Part shown: piece after piece, positions 23,761-32,744 of the stretch | Numbering within the stretch: position 1 is the first letter of the stretch | Layout: every line of letters begins with the position of its first letter | Virus record (IMG/VR): IMGVR_UViG_3300027844_000355 | Span: 1-34,639 of that record | Source of the DNA: a virus | Length of the DNA: 34,639 bases | Reading direction: 5' to 3' (one strand) | Position numbers and translations under genes: made by a program | The notes under the pieces: model-generated | Database searches by the model: none | The model's input: only the letters and a program-made list of their open reading frames with translations | Told to the model about the DNA's origin: nothing

Positions 23761-25681
23761 TAAAAGTATTGCTTTGACTTTTGGAAGATTTAATCCTCCA
23801 ACGGTGGGACATCAAAAACTTATTGATGCTACTAGAGGAGTCAATAGTAATTATCGTGTATATGCTAGCCAAACACAAGATAAGAAAAAGAATCCTTTAA
23901 ATCATAAAGAAAAAGTATCTGTGATGAAACAGATGTTTCCTACCCATGCAAGAAAAATATCTCCAGATAAAATGACAACGGTGTTAGATGCTTTGGTTCA
24001 ATTATATAAAGAGCATCATACAGATGTATCTATGGTAGTGGGGTCAGATAGATTATCAGAGTTTAATAAACTCTTGAATGATTATAATGGCAAGAAAGCT
24101 AGACATGGATATTATAAATTTAATACAATAAAAGTTATCAGTGCGGGCGAACGTGACCCTGATGCCGAGGGTGCTGTAGGTATGTCAGCATCTAAGATGA
24201 GACAGGCAGCATTGAATAATGATTATGCTTCTTTTAAGAGAGGCCTTCCTTCTAGATTTAAAGGAGGACAAACCTTATATAAACAGGTTCAAAAGAATAT
24301 GGATATGAAAAAATTACGAGAGTGGGTACAAGTTGATGAATCAATAATTGATTTGCCGAGAAAGACTTTTGCTAAAAACATTTTTGATGATGCGGCCACT
24401 AATAATCCCAAATTAAAACCAGAAGTTATTGCGTTTATAGATAAAGGATTAAAACAGTTTGAGGGCATTGCCCCTATTATTGATTATCAATTAATTGGTA
24501 GTATACTTACCCACAGATATCGTGCAGATGCTGATTTGGATATCAACGTATGGTTTGATGCTAAGACAGAAGCAAAACATTTAGAGTTAAGAGAGAAGGC
24601 CAGAGAACTTAATGGTCAAAATGTACCAGGCACAAAACATCCAGTAAATTATTTTGCTGTGATTACTAAAGAATATTTTGAACGGGCAGGCAAGATGGCT
24701 GATGCCACGTTTAATATTAAAGAAAATAAGATGAGTAGGATAGGAGTTGAGAAGGCATTTGATGTTGATAGATACATGGGTGAGTTTAATATTGAAGTTG
24801 GTAAACTTGATATCATCAAGGGTGAACTTCAAAGAGATGTTATAGACTATCAAGAATTGGCTGAGTTAGAACCAGATGAGATTATGGAACTTAAAGTTAG
24901 GTTAGAAGGAAAACTTAAAGAGATTGAAGACGATGTAAAAAGTCTTATTGACATCTATCATGTATCCACCTCTGACCGCAATGCAGCCTTTACAACCCCC
25001 ATGACTCCAAAACAGATTGCCAAATGGGGTGACCAACAGAGACTTCCCAAGAATGTAGTTTATAAAATGCTAGAAAAATACCATTATTTAGATTTTGTCC
25101 ATAAACTGGATAAAATTATAGGTGATGACGATAGACTAGATGATAAAGAAATAAAAAGATTGGTGAAGTTGGTACATCCCACCACACCTAGCATGGCGCC
25201 TTACTTAACATCAACACCCACGAAGACCTTTACTGAATGGGTAGTAATAGATGAAGTTGCACCACCTGGTTGGGGACATACAAAGGCAGAAAAAGAAAAG
25301 ACAAAACCTAACAAACCCAAATCAAAGATTGGTGGTAGTGCCCATGAATTTCAAAAGGATTTAGACTCAGGGAAGTTTAAAGGTCTACCTGGTGATAAAA
25401 CATACAAAGACAAGAAGGCTAGTATGTTTAAGTTGATGTGGGCTATGAAGAATAAAGGTGACAAGCCACATTACAAACCAGGTGTTAAAGATAAACTAAA
25501 GAAGAAGTATAAAGACCAGAATGAAGGTTTATATGGAGATGATGCACCAAGAACTCCTAAAAAAGTAAAGGGTGAAAAGAAACCGGATGAGAAAAAAATT
25601 AATGTTCCTTATACCAAAGGGTGGAATAGATCCGGATTTAAAAACTTTTCAGCTATCAGGTCAACAACAAAGAAAGTATAG
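23753..25681 (+). CDS. fusion of cytidylyltransferase-like and pol-beta-like nucleotidyltransferase domains
   Basis: A 642-aa multi-domain protein. Residues 1-185 form a HxGH-superfamily nucleotidyltransferase (NMN adenylyltransferase type): FGRFNPPTVGH at 10-20, VVGSDR near 95-100, and MSASKMR at 144-150 in place of ISSTKIR. Residues 200-420 contain a second, different nucleotidyltransferase signature: IGS at 248-250 followed by D261-x-D263 in ADLDINVWF, as in the DNA polymerase beta fold. The last ~150 residues are basic, Lys- and Pro-rich, and probably disordered. The first domain may act in NAD metabolism or cofactor activation; the second may add nucleotides to RNA or protein. Both roles are inferred. 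Confidence 0.75.
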   Translation: MANKSIALTFGRFNPPTVGHQKLIDATRGVNSNYRVYASQTQDKKKNPLNHKEKVSVMKQMFPTHARKISPDKMTTVLDALVQLYKEHHTDVSMVVGSDRLSEFNKLLNDYNGKKARHGYYKFNTIKVISAGERDPDAEGAVGMSASKMRQAALNNDYASFKRGLPSRFKGGQTLYKQVQKNMDMKKLREWVQVDESIIDLPRKTFAKNIFDDAATNNPKLKPEVIAFIDKGLKQFEGIAPIIDYQLIGSILTHRYRADADLDINVWFDAKTEAKHLELREKARELNGQNVPGTKHPVNYFAVITKEYFERAGKMADATFNIKENKMSRIGVEKAFDVDRYMGEFNIEVGKLDIIKGELQRDVIDYQELAELEPDEIMELKVRLEGKLKEIEDDVKSLIDIYHVSTSDRNAAFTTPMTPKQIAKWGDQQRLPKNVVYKMLEKYHYLDFVHKLDKIIGDDDRLDDKEIKRLVKLVHPTTPSMAPYLTSTPTKTFTEWVVIDEVAPPGWGHTKAEKEKTKPNKPKSKIGGSAHEFQKDLDSGKFKGLPGDKTYKDKKASMFKLMWAMKNKGDKPHYKPGVKDKLKKKYKDQNEGLYGDDAPRTPKKVKGEKKPDEKKINVPYTKGWNRSGFKNFSAIRSTTKKV

Positions 25682-25692
25682 TTTAAAAAATT

Positions 25693-25700
25693 CATAAATA
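25693..25700 (+). promoter_or_regulatory. T4-type late promoter before virion genes
   Basis: CATAAATA, one base from the T4 late element TATAAATA, sits in an 87-base gap before the virion gene at 25769. The expected start near 25707 gives a leader of about 60 bases carrying AGAGAGGAAAG, a strong ribosome site. Confidence 0.6.
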
Positions 25701-25768
25701 GATAAAAGAATAACTATTATATTATGCAGAGTAGGTGATGTTATAAACCGAAAAGAGAGGAAAGAATA

Positions 25769-26377
25769 ATGTCAGATCCGTCAAGCTTACATAAACCGTA
25801 TACCACAGGGGCACGGCCTTTAAATACCGTAGCGCAAAAGAAAAATGTAATCGCAACTAGTTCAGGTTGGGTGCGTGTACAAGATTCAGATTCATACAAA
25901 TTTTATGGGAACGATAACCCTAACACAACACCCGAAGTTCTAGTAGCGATTCGTAACCTAGCAGCAAGACTAACACCAGTAGTTTCTGGTTTCACTTGGA
26001 CATCACCCGTGGATGACCAACTTGATGTATCAGCTGGTGGTACTCTTACAGTTGTGGCACATTTTAGTCAGGCTGTAGTAGTTACAGGCAGTCCAACATT
26101 GTCAGTCATAAACGACAACGCAGGCGCCGGTGCGGGTCGCGGACCAGATGTACTAGTTTATGCTTCAGGCACTACTACCGAGGAGTTGACTTTTAGTTTG
26201 GTGGTTGCCGCCGCCTCTGCAACTCATGCTGCAGATGATTTACTACATCTAAATGCAACGAATCGTATCGCCCTGGCCGGTGGTACAATCAAGGCAGTTT
26301 CAGATGCTGAAGTCGCCACAATTACAAACACAGCGGCACTTGGTAATGAAGCTGGTAGTATACTTTGTGTAGCATAA
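25769..26377 (+). CDS. probable virion protein with Ig-like/SwmB-like domain
   Basis: A 202-aa protein. Residues 1-70 hold a Ser/Thr/Tyr-rich segment with WVRVQDSDSYKFYG, and residues 75-195 form an all-beta region that resembles bacterial Ig-like/SwmB repeats: LTVVAHFSQAVVVTGSPTLS, then VLVYASGTTTEELTFSLVV, then LAGGTIKAVSD. This type of domain is typical of surface decoration or fibre proteins. The late-type promoter and strong ribosome site upstream fit a structural gene made late. The exact place in the virion is unknown. Confidence 0.65.
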   Translation: MSDPSSLHKPYTTGARPLNTVAQKKNVIATSSGWVRVQDSDSYKFYGNDNPNTTPEVLVAIRNLAARLTPVVSGFTWTSPVDDQLDVSAGGTLTVVAHFSQAVVVTGSPTLSVINDNAGAGAGRGPDVLVYASGTTTEELTFSLVVAAASATHAADDLLHLNATNRIALAGGTIKAVSDAEVATITNTAALGNEAGSILCVA

Positions 26378-26393
26378 TAATGATTAAATGTGA

Positions 26394-26437
26394 TCCATGT
26401 AGATGCATGGAGTAGAATTCCCGAAAGGGTTTAAATA
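26394..26437 (+). repeat. two small hairpins and a late-like motif before the next virion gene
   Basis: TCCATG at 26394-26399 pairs with CATGGA at 26406-26411 (6 bp). CCC at 26420-26422 pairs with GGG at 26427-26429 around a GAAA tetraloop. TTTAAATA at 26430-26437 is a weak late-promoter-like motif. No U-run follows, so these look like leader structures rather than a terminator. Confidence 0.35.
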
Positions 26438-26450
26438 GGAGAAAAGAAAA

Positions 26451-26915
26451 ATGGCTGATAAGAAAATTACAGCTTTAACGGCCCTAGGAAGTGGCATAGA
26501 TGCAGCGGATTTGTTTCATATTATTGACGATCCGGCTGGCACACCAGTAAATAAGAAGATTACAGTAGCGAATGTATTTAATTATATTCCTACATATCTA
26601 GCGCTTGGCCAAACGGCACAGGCTCTAAGTGGTGCTGGTGCTGTCAACATTACAACTGCTATTACCCATATAACTACAGCAGCTGGGGCATCCGCTTTAA
26701 CACTTGTTAATACGGGTGTAAAAGATGGTCAAATTAAAATTGTTATTTGTAGTGATGGTACTGCTGGCGGAACTTCTACACTAACTGTTACTGGTGCTGC
26801 TTCAACAAGTCTTGATGTATATGCCTTTTCAGCAACAGGTGCAGTAATTGTATTAATAAATTCAAATTCAACATGGAATCTTATTGCCGCAAATAGTCTA
26901 GTAACAGTCAGTTAA
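26451..26915 (+). CDS. MADKKITAL-type virion structural protein
   Basis: A 154-aa protein of a type common in marine T4-like phages. The first ~45 residues ([11 protein letters not shown], then [20 protein letters not shown], then VFNYIP) form the characteristic N-terminal adaptor, and the rest is a low-charge, beta-rich domain with Thr/Ala/Gly-rich strands as in fibre tips or head decorations. Function on the particle is inferred from this resemblance. It has a good ribosome site (AGGAGAAAAG just upstream). Confidence 0.7.
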   Translation: MADKKITALTALGSGIDAADLFHIIDDPAGTPVNKKITVANVFNYIPTYLALGQTAQALSGAGAVNITTAITHITTAAGASALTLVNTGVKDGQIKIVICSDGTAGGTSTLTVTGAASTSLDVYAFSATGAVIVLINSNSTWNLIAANSLVTVS

Positions 26916-26929
26916 GATTTTTTTATATT

Positions 26930-27181
26930 ATGATAACACTTGAGAAATTACAAGAAAGAAAAGGAACTATACAGCAAGATATAAAAAAAGTTGAAGATAC
27001 TATAACATCTATCGAAGCGCAAAGAGAACAATTAAGAGCAAATCTCTTTGCGCTTCGTGGTGCAGTACAACAAGTAGATTTTTTTATAACAGAATGTGAA
27101 GAAGAGACTAACGAGGATAAACCAAAGTGGGATGGAGTTGATAGACGAAAACCCCCAGAAGAGGATAAAGAAGATGGCTGA
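26930..27181 (+). CDS. short coiled-coil protein
   Basis: An 83-aa protein with a strong predicted coiled coil over residues 1-60 (repeated Leu/Ile heptads with Gln/Glu/Lys) and an acidic/basic Pro-rich tail. I do not recognise a family. It lies within the virion gene block, 14 bases after the structural gene, and overlaps the next gene by eight bases. A chaperone or adaptor role is possible but not shown. Confidence 0.6.
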   Translation: MITLEKLQERKGTIQQDIKKVEDTITSIEAQREQLRANLFALRGAVQQVDFFITECEEETNEDKPKWDGVDRRKPPEEDKEDG

Positions 27182-27374
27182 AGAAGTAATTAGATATGGA
27201 GCGGGTGGGGCACCCTATCAAGGTAAGGTAGGTCAACATTCAACGGAGGCTCCTCCTGTTCCAGAAACAACACCAGAACCTGTAGTTAAAGTAACAGTTA
27301 AGATTGAAGAAGATGACACTCCTCTTACTGATGCACAGGTTGTAAAAAAAGCCACAGGCGGAAAAGTAAAATGA
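27174..27374 (+). CDS. small Pro-rich hypothetical protein
   Basis: A 66-aa protein, low in hydrophobic residues and rich in Pro, Val, Lys and Thr, probably disordered; APPVPETTPEPVVKV is in the middle. ATG 27174 overlaps the preceding gene; an earlier in-frame start would lie entirely within that gene. It overlaps the next start by four bases (ATGA). Not recognised. Confidence 0.5.
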   Translation: MAEEVIRYGAGGAPYQGKVGQHSTEAPPVPETTPEPVVKVTVKIEEDDTPLTDAQVVKKATGGKVK

Positions 27375-28216
27375 AATCATATAATTCATACATAGATGAA
27401 GCTAAGAAGAAAATTGATAAGCGTTATAGCACTGGTCAAGGCACCAAAGGTGACCAGAATATCCGTGACCGTGATGATGAAGAAGAAGGTACACGAAGCA
27501 AGACTCGTCCAACAGCAGAGGCAAAGAAAGTATCTGCTGATGATGCAGAACATGCTACAGCTCTTTATCGGGATCAATGGAAAGACAGACATATTGCCGA
27601 TTATGATAAACAACATGGTCGATCAGACCGTGCTAAAGAAATGCGAGCAGATGCTGAAGTTGATAGAAAAAGAGAGTATGCAATGGATCCAAAATGGAAA
27701 CATGCTAAAGGTTCTTCTGGCGAAGTAAAGGGTAAGAAAAGTATCAAAGGTAATCCTAAGGAAGAAGTAGAAACTCCAAAGAAAGAGTCTATCTGGGACA
27801 CATGGCGTCCTAGAGTTTACACCGAATCAAGTGTTGCTGGTGCTGTTGCTCTTCCCGTTAATCAGATGGGCGGAACAAGTATTTGGGATTTATCCAACGG
27901 TGATGTATTGAGAAATGTAAATGCGTTTGTTGGTTCTATTGCTGATAGAGAGTATCTTATTCCAGAGAATGCGGTACATCAACTTAAAGGTTTTATGGAG
28001 AGAGTTGGTCTTACTTTCCCTGAGGGCGTTCAGTTGCCGACAGGTAATGGAAAGATTTCAATTCCTTTACAACGATGGGGCGGCACGTTTGGTAAAACGG
28101 CTACTACTCCGTTTGATGAGTTTGAAAACGAACCAGAAAATGTTGGATTAGATTTAGAAATAACGGTGGAAGAATTAAGGAACAATTCTTGGAAAGTATA
28201 TGCTAAAATAGTATAG
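27371..28216 (+). CDS. conserved virion-region protein with disordered N-terminus
   Basis: A 281-aa protein. Residues 1-145 are highly charged and probably disordered; residues 150-281 form a globular domain (SSVAGAVALPVNQMGGTSIW, then IPENAVHQLKGFM, then a C-terminal strand WKVYAKIV). The start MKSYNSYIDEAKKK matches the short N-terminal motif seen on several neighbouring structural proteins in marine T4-like phages. I do not know its exact role. It starts on an ATGA overlap and is followed by a three-base gap. Confidence 0.55.
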   Translation: MKSYNSYIDEAKKKIDKRYSTGQGTKGDQNIRDRDDEEEGTRSKTRPTAEAKKVSADDAEHATALYRDQWKDRHIADYDKQHGRSDRAKEMRADAEVDRKREYAMDPKWKHAKGSSGEVKGKKSIKGNPKEEVETPKKESIWDTWRPRVYTESSVAGAVALPVNQMGGTSIWDLSNGDVLRNVNAFVGSIADREYLIPENAVHQLKGFMERVGLTFPEGVQLPTGNGKISIPLQRWGGTFGKTATTPFDEFENEPENVGLDLEITVEELRNNSWKVYAKIV

Positions 28217-28219
28217 TAT

Positions 28220-28582
28220 ATGTTTGAAAAAATTACTCCCGCAAACTGGGTTATGTTTGCGATGAAACATTATGATAATCCGCAAGCGGATGGTGAAGAA
28301 GAATTTTATGATGACCTCAAAAGATTTAAATATCTCAAGAGGCTCGTTAGAAAATACTATGATGGAGGTGAGTTAAAGGAGAGATTGATACTTAACCATA
28401 TTATTGTATTAGCAAATGTATTGGGAGTAGAGGCTGCCGGTACTTTGCTATTGTTTAAGATAGAACCAGAATATTGGACAATTTTAAAACCGTTTATGTT
28501 ATATTTAAATATGATTCCTGAAACTGAAATGTTAAGTATAGGTATAGATGAAAAGGTATGGAAAACACTAGAAGATATTTAG
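28220..28582 (+). CDS. conserved phage protein (DUF7207-like)
   Basis: A 120-aa mostly helical protein, compatible with the small conserved protein (DUF7207-like, from memory) in the structural region of marine T4-like phages. Features: ITPANWVMFAMKHYDN at the start, EEFYDDLKRFKYLKRL, and a central hydrophobic helix LILNHIIVLANVLGVEAAG. Function is unknown. It overlaps the next gene by 25 bases. Confidence 0.55.
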   Translation: MFEKITPANWVMFAMKHYDNPQADGEEEFYDDLKRFKYLKRLVRKYYDGGELKERLILNHIIVLANVLGVEAAGTLLLFKIEPEYWTILKPFMLYLNMIPETEMLSIGIDEKVWKTLEDI

Positions 28583-29136
28583 AAGAAAGTAGAGCGGTAG
28601 ATTTGTTTGTGGCTTACAGATTTTTACGCATACTTACAACTGAATGGAAAAAACAAGATGCCTTTAAACATGGCATCATAGATGATAAGGGTAAACTATT
28701 ACGCAAGTCTAATACCTTAAAGACAGAGGCTGAAAAAGCTTCGTTTACTTTACTTCATAGGTTTGTATTTAATCTTAAAAGAATACTCAGTAAAATTCCT
28801 GGTGTAAGAACTAAGATAGGCACTTATGCCACTGCCCTATACATGCTCAAACAACATTTTGCTCATGAAGTAGAAGAAGAAGATACTATTGAAACTGCTT
28901 TTAAAAATTGGTTAATAGATAATAATTATACAACCGAAGAAGAAATAATAGAGGCAGCAGCTCCGGCAAAAACATTAAAACCTGGTCGATATAGATATGA
29001 AGATGATACTGTAGTGGTTTACTCTATAGGTTATCCCATAGATGAGATTTTAGGTCAGAGTATTTTTAGAGTAATAAGTGAGAATACGGCACAAGAAATT
29101 TATGTTACATTAAGAGATTTACAACGTGTCAAGTAA
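28558..29136 (+). CDS. conserved virion-region protein
   Basis: A 192-aa protein, helical in its first two thirds (AVDLFVAYRFLRILTTEWKK, then FTLLHRFVFNLKRIL) and with a small C-terminal beta domain. I have seen this arrangement next to capsid or neck genes of cyanophage-like myoviruses, but I cannot assign a function. It overlaps the gene before by 25 bases and the large disordered protein after by 11. Confidence 0.6.
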   Translation: MENTRRYLEESRAVDLFVAYRFLRILTTEWKKQDAFKHGIIDDKGKLLRKSNTLKTEAEKASFTLLHRFVFNLKRILSKIPGVRTKIGTYATALYMLKQHFAHEVEEEDTIETAFKNWLIDNNYTTEEEIIEAAAPAKTLKPGRYRYEDDTVVVYSIGYPIDEILGQSIFRVISENTAQEIYVTLRDLQRVK

Positions 29137-31213
29137 AATAACCATAAAGAAAAAAAGAATATATAAAGAGGAAGATGGTGGAGTACCAGCCAACCATACA
29201 GGTGCGGGTGTTGCTAATTGGAATCCTCTGTTGGGCGGACCTAAAGTAAGAAAACGTAATGTAGAATTAGATGGACGCACTAAACAATTTAGAAGTGTAG
29301 TAAAACGAATAAAAACCAGAAACGCTAAATCACAGGAACGAGCAGTTAAAAAGAAGTTTTCAATGTGGGGCGTTACAACCAATCCCTTTGTCAAGGAAAA
29401 TATCAAAATGGATGAATCAAAATATCTTAAAACAAAAACAAACAGTATCGAGGATGCTGTAATTACATCGGTGAATACTTCTCCTCCGGAGAATCCTCAT
29501 AATACTCGTCCTATATTACATCTTCCTAAGAAAAAGTATTTAGAAAGTAAAGAAAATAGTCTTGAACAAATGGTGATTAATGCCCTTGCGGAAAAGAAAG
29601 AGGATTATAATCCTGATACACATACATCTGTGGGATCTAAACAGAAGATTAAACCACAATTTAATACCAAGACTCATAAGTTGATTACGACTCCTAGTGG
29701 TGACGTTAAGATTGTACCTAAGTCAACTCCTGGTAATGCTGCTGAAGCTTTAGATAAAGGTGTAGGTTCTGCTGCCTATGCAAACTATACTAAAAATATT
29801 ACACCTGGTGAAGAAGGTGATTCTAAAGTTGACAGTCGGCAAGCTCGTGTCCAAGCCTTGGCTCAGAAAATGACCAAGAAACTTCAACAGAGACAAGCTG
29901 CTGTTATTGATGACGCATATCATTTTGAGAGTGTTGAAGCTGCTATTAATGCGTTACCAGCTGAAATGGTAAAAGAAGAAGAGCTTTCTACTGATGAAAG
30001 AAAATCTTTACCTGATTCTGCGTTTGTTTTTCCTAAAGAAAGAAAATATCCTATCAATGATATTGACCATGCTCGTGCTGCCCTATCTATGGGTGCTCAA
30101 CATGCTACTACGTCCGAGTATGCTAAGATTAAGGCTGCGGTAAAGAAAAAATATCCAGAAATTGATGTTGGTGGAGAGAAGAAGGAAGAAGTTGAGGTAG
30201 AGTTGGGTAGAGTAGATATTAAAGAATATTTACGAAAGACCGATGATGATGATATGGATTCAAAACTACGCAAAGGAAGCTTCAGACGCCATAGAAATAT
30301 TAAAAGAGAAAAACATCCCATCAAAACTGGGTCTGTTGAAATTCATCCCGAATCTGTTGATAAACCAGAACAAGGAAAGGTATATGCTTTAACAGGTAAA
30401 TCTGGTACAGCAAGTATTGCTCGTGGAGACTCTTGGAAGAAATCTGTTGTGAAGAAGCCTGCACCAGTAAAAACTGCTGGCATGGCAACCAAACCTCTCA
30501 AGTCAGTTTTTGCTAAGAAAGAAGAAGTAGAAACTGAAACATACAAACCAAACTATGGAAAAAGACCGTTCGAGCCTAAGAATCCTAAAGACCATCCCGA
30601 TGGAATTACTGGACCTCATAACTATCCTGTTGATGGAGACGAAAAGAAAAAAGAAAAGACAAAGAAAGAAGAAGCAGAACTAGATGAAGCAAACGTAACA
30701 GGTATTACCGTCAGTAAGAAGATGGCCGGCATTACTGTTCCACCTAAACAAGTTCCAGCATCACAACGTATGGATAAGAGTAAGAATCTAATGCCGGCAC
30801 CTGGTTGGAAAACTAGAAAGGCTGGTAAGAAATCAGGACAGATGACAACGGCTTCATATGATCCTACTATTGATAAAGAAGCAGAACTAGATGAACTTTC
30901 CCCAGCGACAAAGAAAAGTTATACAAAGAAAGCTGCTTCAGATATATCAAAACGATTGCACGACCCCCAAGATATGGGACCAGTTAATCGTAAGAAGATG
31001 GATGACCGTATCAAGGGTATTAAAAGAGCTTCTGAAGAAGTAGAAGTTGATGAGGATAGGAGTCCAACTCTTGTTACGACACGCACCGTCTTGAAACCAA
31101 GTCTAAAAGGCATGAGTAAAAAAGCAAAGGCTATTCTCCGCTTTAAAGATAACCAGGCAAAAAGGATTCAGAATAAAGACAATAGAGCACCTGGCGAAGA
31201 CTTGATAAAATAA
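29126..31213 (+). CDS. large disordered virion/prohead protein with DUF6582-like segment
   Basis: A 695-aa, very lysine-rich, largely disordered protein. Two internal repeats sit at 97-116 and 136-155 (KYL-x-x-K-x-NS-(I/L)-E). A folded segment at about 289-347, LPDSAFVFPKERKYPI then an HARAAL helix and a KKYPEI end, resembles DUF6582, a domain I associate with phage head and prohead-core proteins. Acidic EEVE/EEAELDE patches recur between basic stretches, as in proteins trimmed by the T4-type prohead protease, and DELSPATKKSY near 615 is a motif of similar proteins. A scaffolding or internal-head role is inference. It starts at GTG within the preceding gene. Confidence 0.65.
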   Translation: MSSKITIKKKRIYKEEDGGVPANHTGAGVANWNPLLGGPKVRKRNVELDGRTKQFRSVVKRIKTRNAKSQERAVKKKFSMWGVTTNPFVKENIKMDESKYLKTKTNSIEDAVITSVNTSPPENPHNTRPILHLPKKKYLESKENSLEQMVINALAEKKEDYNPDTHTSVGSKQKIKPQFNTKTHKLITTPSGDVKIVPKSTPGNAAEALDKGVGSAAYANYTKNITPGEEGDSKVDSRQARVQALAQKMTKKLQQRQAAVIDDAYHFESVEAAINALPAEMVKEEELSTDERKSLPDSAFVFPKERKYPINDIDHARAALSMGAQHATTSEYAKIKAAVKKKYPEIDVGGEKKEEVEVELGRVDIKEYLRKTDDDDMDSKLRKGSFRRHRNIKREKHPIKTGSVEIHPESVDKPEQGKVYALTGKSGTASIARGDSWKKSVVKKPAPVKTAGMATKPLKSVFAKKEEVETETYKPNYGKRPFEPKNPKDHPDGITGPHNYPVDGDEKKKEKTKKEEAELDEANVTGITVSKKMAGITVPPKQVPASQRMDKSKNLMPAPGWKTRKAGKKSGQMTTASYDPTIDKEAELDELSPATKKSYTKKAASDISKRLHDPQDMGPVNRKKMDDRIKGIKRASEEVEVDEDRSPTLVTTRTVLKPSLKGMSKKAKAILRFKDNQAKRIQNKDNRAPGEDLIK

Positions 31214-31229
31214 AAATAGAGGATTTGTT

Positions 31230-31691
31230 ATGATACAGTTGGTTATTATATTGGTGTTATTGATGGGTGTAGGTGGATTCGGAGGTTATACTTGGGTCCA
31301 AAAACTACAAGCAGATAATAAGACTCTACAGACAAATAATATTGTCTTAGAGTCATCTGTTAATCATCAAAAAGAAACTATTGCTGCATTGGATCGTCAA
31401 TCAAAAGAAATTCAAAAGGCTAATAATGAGTTGCGTGAAAAAACAAGCAAGTTGCATGCCGACCAAAAGAACCTTGCCAAGAAACTTGGCAAACATGAAT
31501 TGGACATCTTGGCTCAGAATAAACCTAAGTTAGTAGAAAGGATTATTAACAGAGCATCAGGTGCAGTCAAGAGATGTTTTGAAATTCTAACAGGGTCACC
31601 TCTTACAGAGCAAGAAATTGCTGCTACCAAGAAATCTCAAATCAATAGAGAGTGTCCCAGTATACATCCAAATTATAAGGAAGATTCGTGA
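31230..31691 (+). CDS. i-spanin-like inner membrane lysis protein
   Basis: A 153-aa protein with an N-terminal transmembrane segment (about 3-22) and a long periplasmic coiled coil (about 28-95), then a short C-terminal domain with two Cys (RCFEILTGSPLTEQE, then RECPS). This is the layout of an inner-membrane spanin (Rz type). The neighbour at 31691 is a lipoprotein that starts on its stop (TGATG), as expected for a spanin pair. GAGGA lies upstream of ATG 31230. Outer-membrane disruption is the inferred role. Confidence 0.7.
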   Translation: MIQLVIILVLLMGVGGFGGYTWVQKLQADNKTLQTNNIVLESSVNHQKETIAALDRQSKEIQKANNELREKTSKLHADQKNLAKKLGKHELDILAQNKPKLVERIINRASGAVKRCFEILTGSPLTEQEIAATKKSQINRECPSIHPNYKEDS

Positions 31692-32041
31692 TGAGAAATG
31701 CATTTATTATGGTAATCTTAGCTTTATTTCTAGTAGGGTGTTCGTCAACTCCTAAAGTTAAGTCCATTAATGTGGTAACTACACCAATTGAAAAACTTAA
31801 ACTAAACATAGATACTCCTACACCAGTAATATTACAAGATGTTAATTGGGTGATAGTCACCGAAGATAATATCGATGCCGTGTGGGAATCTATTAAGAAA
31901 GATAACAAGGGTGTGGCTTTATTCGCACTGAAGGATGGTGACTACGGTAAATTAGCAACTAACCTTGCTGAGATAAGAACTAAGATGGGAGAGTATGTTA
32001 TTATTCTAAAAAAGTATAAGGAGTATTATGAAGGTGAGTAA
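31691..32041 (+). CDS. o-spanin-like outer membrane lipoprotein
   Basis: A 116-aa lipoprotein. The signal peptide (MRNAFIMVILALFLVGC) ends in the lipobox LVGC, with Ser at +2, predicting outer-membrane sorting. The mature part is 100 residues with no transmembrane helix. Directly after the i-spanin candidate, it fits the Rz1 partner. ATG 31691 overlaps the previous stop (TGATG); GTG 31688, one codon earlier, is also possible. It overlaps the DUF1353 gene by 14 bases. Confidence 0.65.
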   Translation: MRNAFIMVILALFLVGCSSTPKVKSINVVTTPIEKLKLNIDTPTPVILQDVNWVIVTEDNIDAVWESIKKDNKGVALFALKDGDYGKLATNLAEIRTKMGEYVIILKKYKEYYEGE

Positions 32042-32531
32042 TAACATAAAGATTTGGTCTGGAAATTTAGACTGTATTTTTCATGGCAAGATGCATTGGG
32101 AACTTAATAAAGAATTGTGGTTCTTATCTAAAGAAGCTTATCTGTATCACGACGTTTGGAAAGAAATGGGAATAAAAATTACAGACCCTAGAAATAATGT
32201 TGGTTATTCTAAAATTCATGCACCCAAAGGTTATGATACTGACCTTGCGTCTATTCCTAGAGCGGGTTGGGCATTAGTTGCTCCTTGGGATGTGGCCAGA
32301 GCGGCAATCATACATGATGTATTATATGGAGCATTGCGTAATGCTTTTAGTAATGGTACACATGATGTTGAGTTAATCAATAAAATGAGAGCAGTTGCTG
32401 ATGCTACTTTTTTAGAAGGTATGATGGCAGCAGAACCAAAGATACCTATGTGGAAAGCAAAGCCTTGTTACTGGGCAGTTAGACCTTTTGGTCGTTTCGC
32501 TATTCGTTCTGCTGGTATGGCCCAAACCTAA
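32028..32531 (+). CDS. DUF1353 family protein
   Basis: A 167-aa protein with the DUF1353 signature: APKGYDTDLASIPRAGWALV, followed by AAIIHDVLYGAL, whose His-Asp pair suggests a metal or catalytic site. Phage DUF1353 proteins often lie near lysis or tail genes, but their function is not established. It overlaps the lipoprotein gene and carries a strong AAGGAG ribosome site five bases before its ATG. The next gene begins on its stop (TAATG). Confidence 0.8.
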   Translation: MKVSNNIKIWSGNLDCIFHGKMHWELNKELWFLSKEAYLYHDVWKEMGIKITDPRNNVGYSKIHAPKGYDTDLASIPRAGWALVAPWDVARAAIIHDVLYGALRNAFSNGTHDVELINKMRAVADATFLEGMMAAEPKIPMWKAKPCYWAVRPFGRFAIRSAGMAQT

Positions 32532-32743
32532 TGGGTCTTTTGGGATGGATGCTGATTAGAACTATTCTATTCAGCATTATTGGTAACAGTTTCTACAAAT
32601 GGTTCCAAACTACTACTTGGGGCATTTGGTTTGACAAGAAATTGGCATCTATTTTGGACTCAGTAACACACAAAGAAAGTCAAGCACAGATAAAGAAAGA
32701 TGCTAAAACTCTTGCTGACGATAATGAAAACAAAAGGAACTAA
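32531..32743 (+). CDS. small membrane protein, lysis region
   Basis: A 70-aa protein with a hydrophobic N-terminus (MLIRTILFSIIGNSF, about 6-22), an amphipathic Trp-rich stretch, and a charged C-terminal tail. The size and topology would suit a holin-like or accessory membrane protein of the lysis block, but no family is recognised. It starts on the stop of the DUF1353 gene (TAATG) and is followed one base later by a secreted protein gene. Confidence 0.55.
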   Translation: MGLLGWMLIRTILFSIIGNSFYKWFQTTTWGIWFDKKLASILDSVTHKESQAQIKKDAKTLADDNENKRN

Positions 32744-32744
32744 C

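Noticed and set aside
26900-26929. Terminator at the T-run before 26930
   Set aside because: Only a 4-bp weak stem precedes the T-run.
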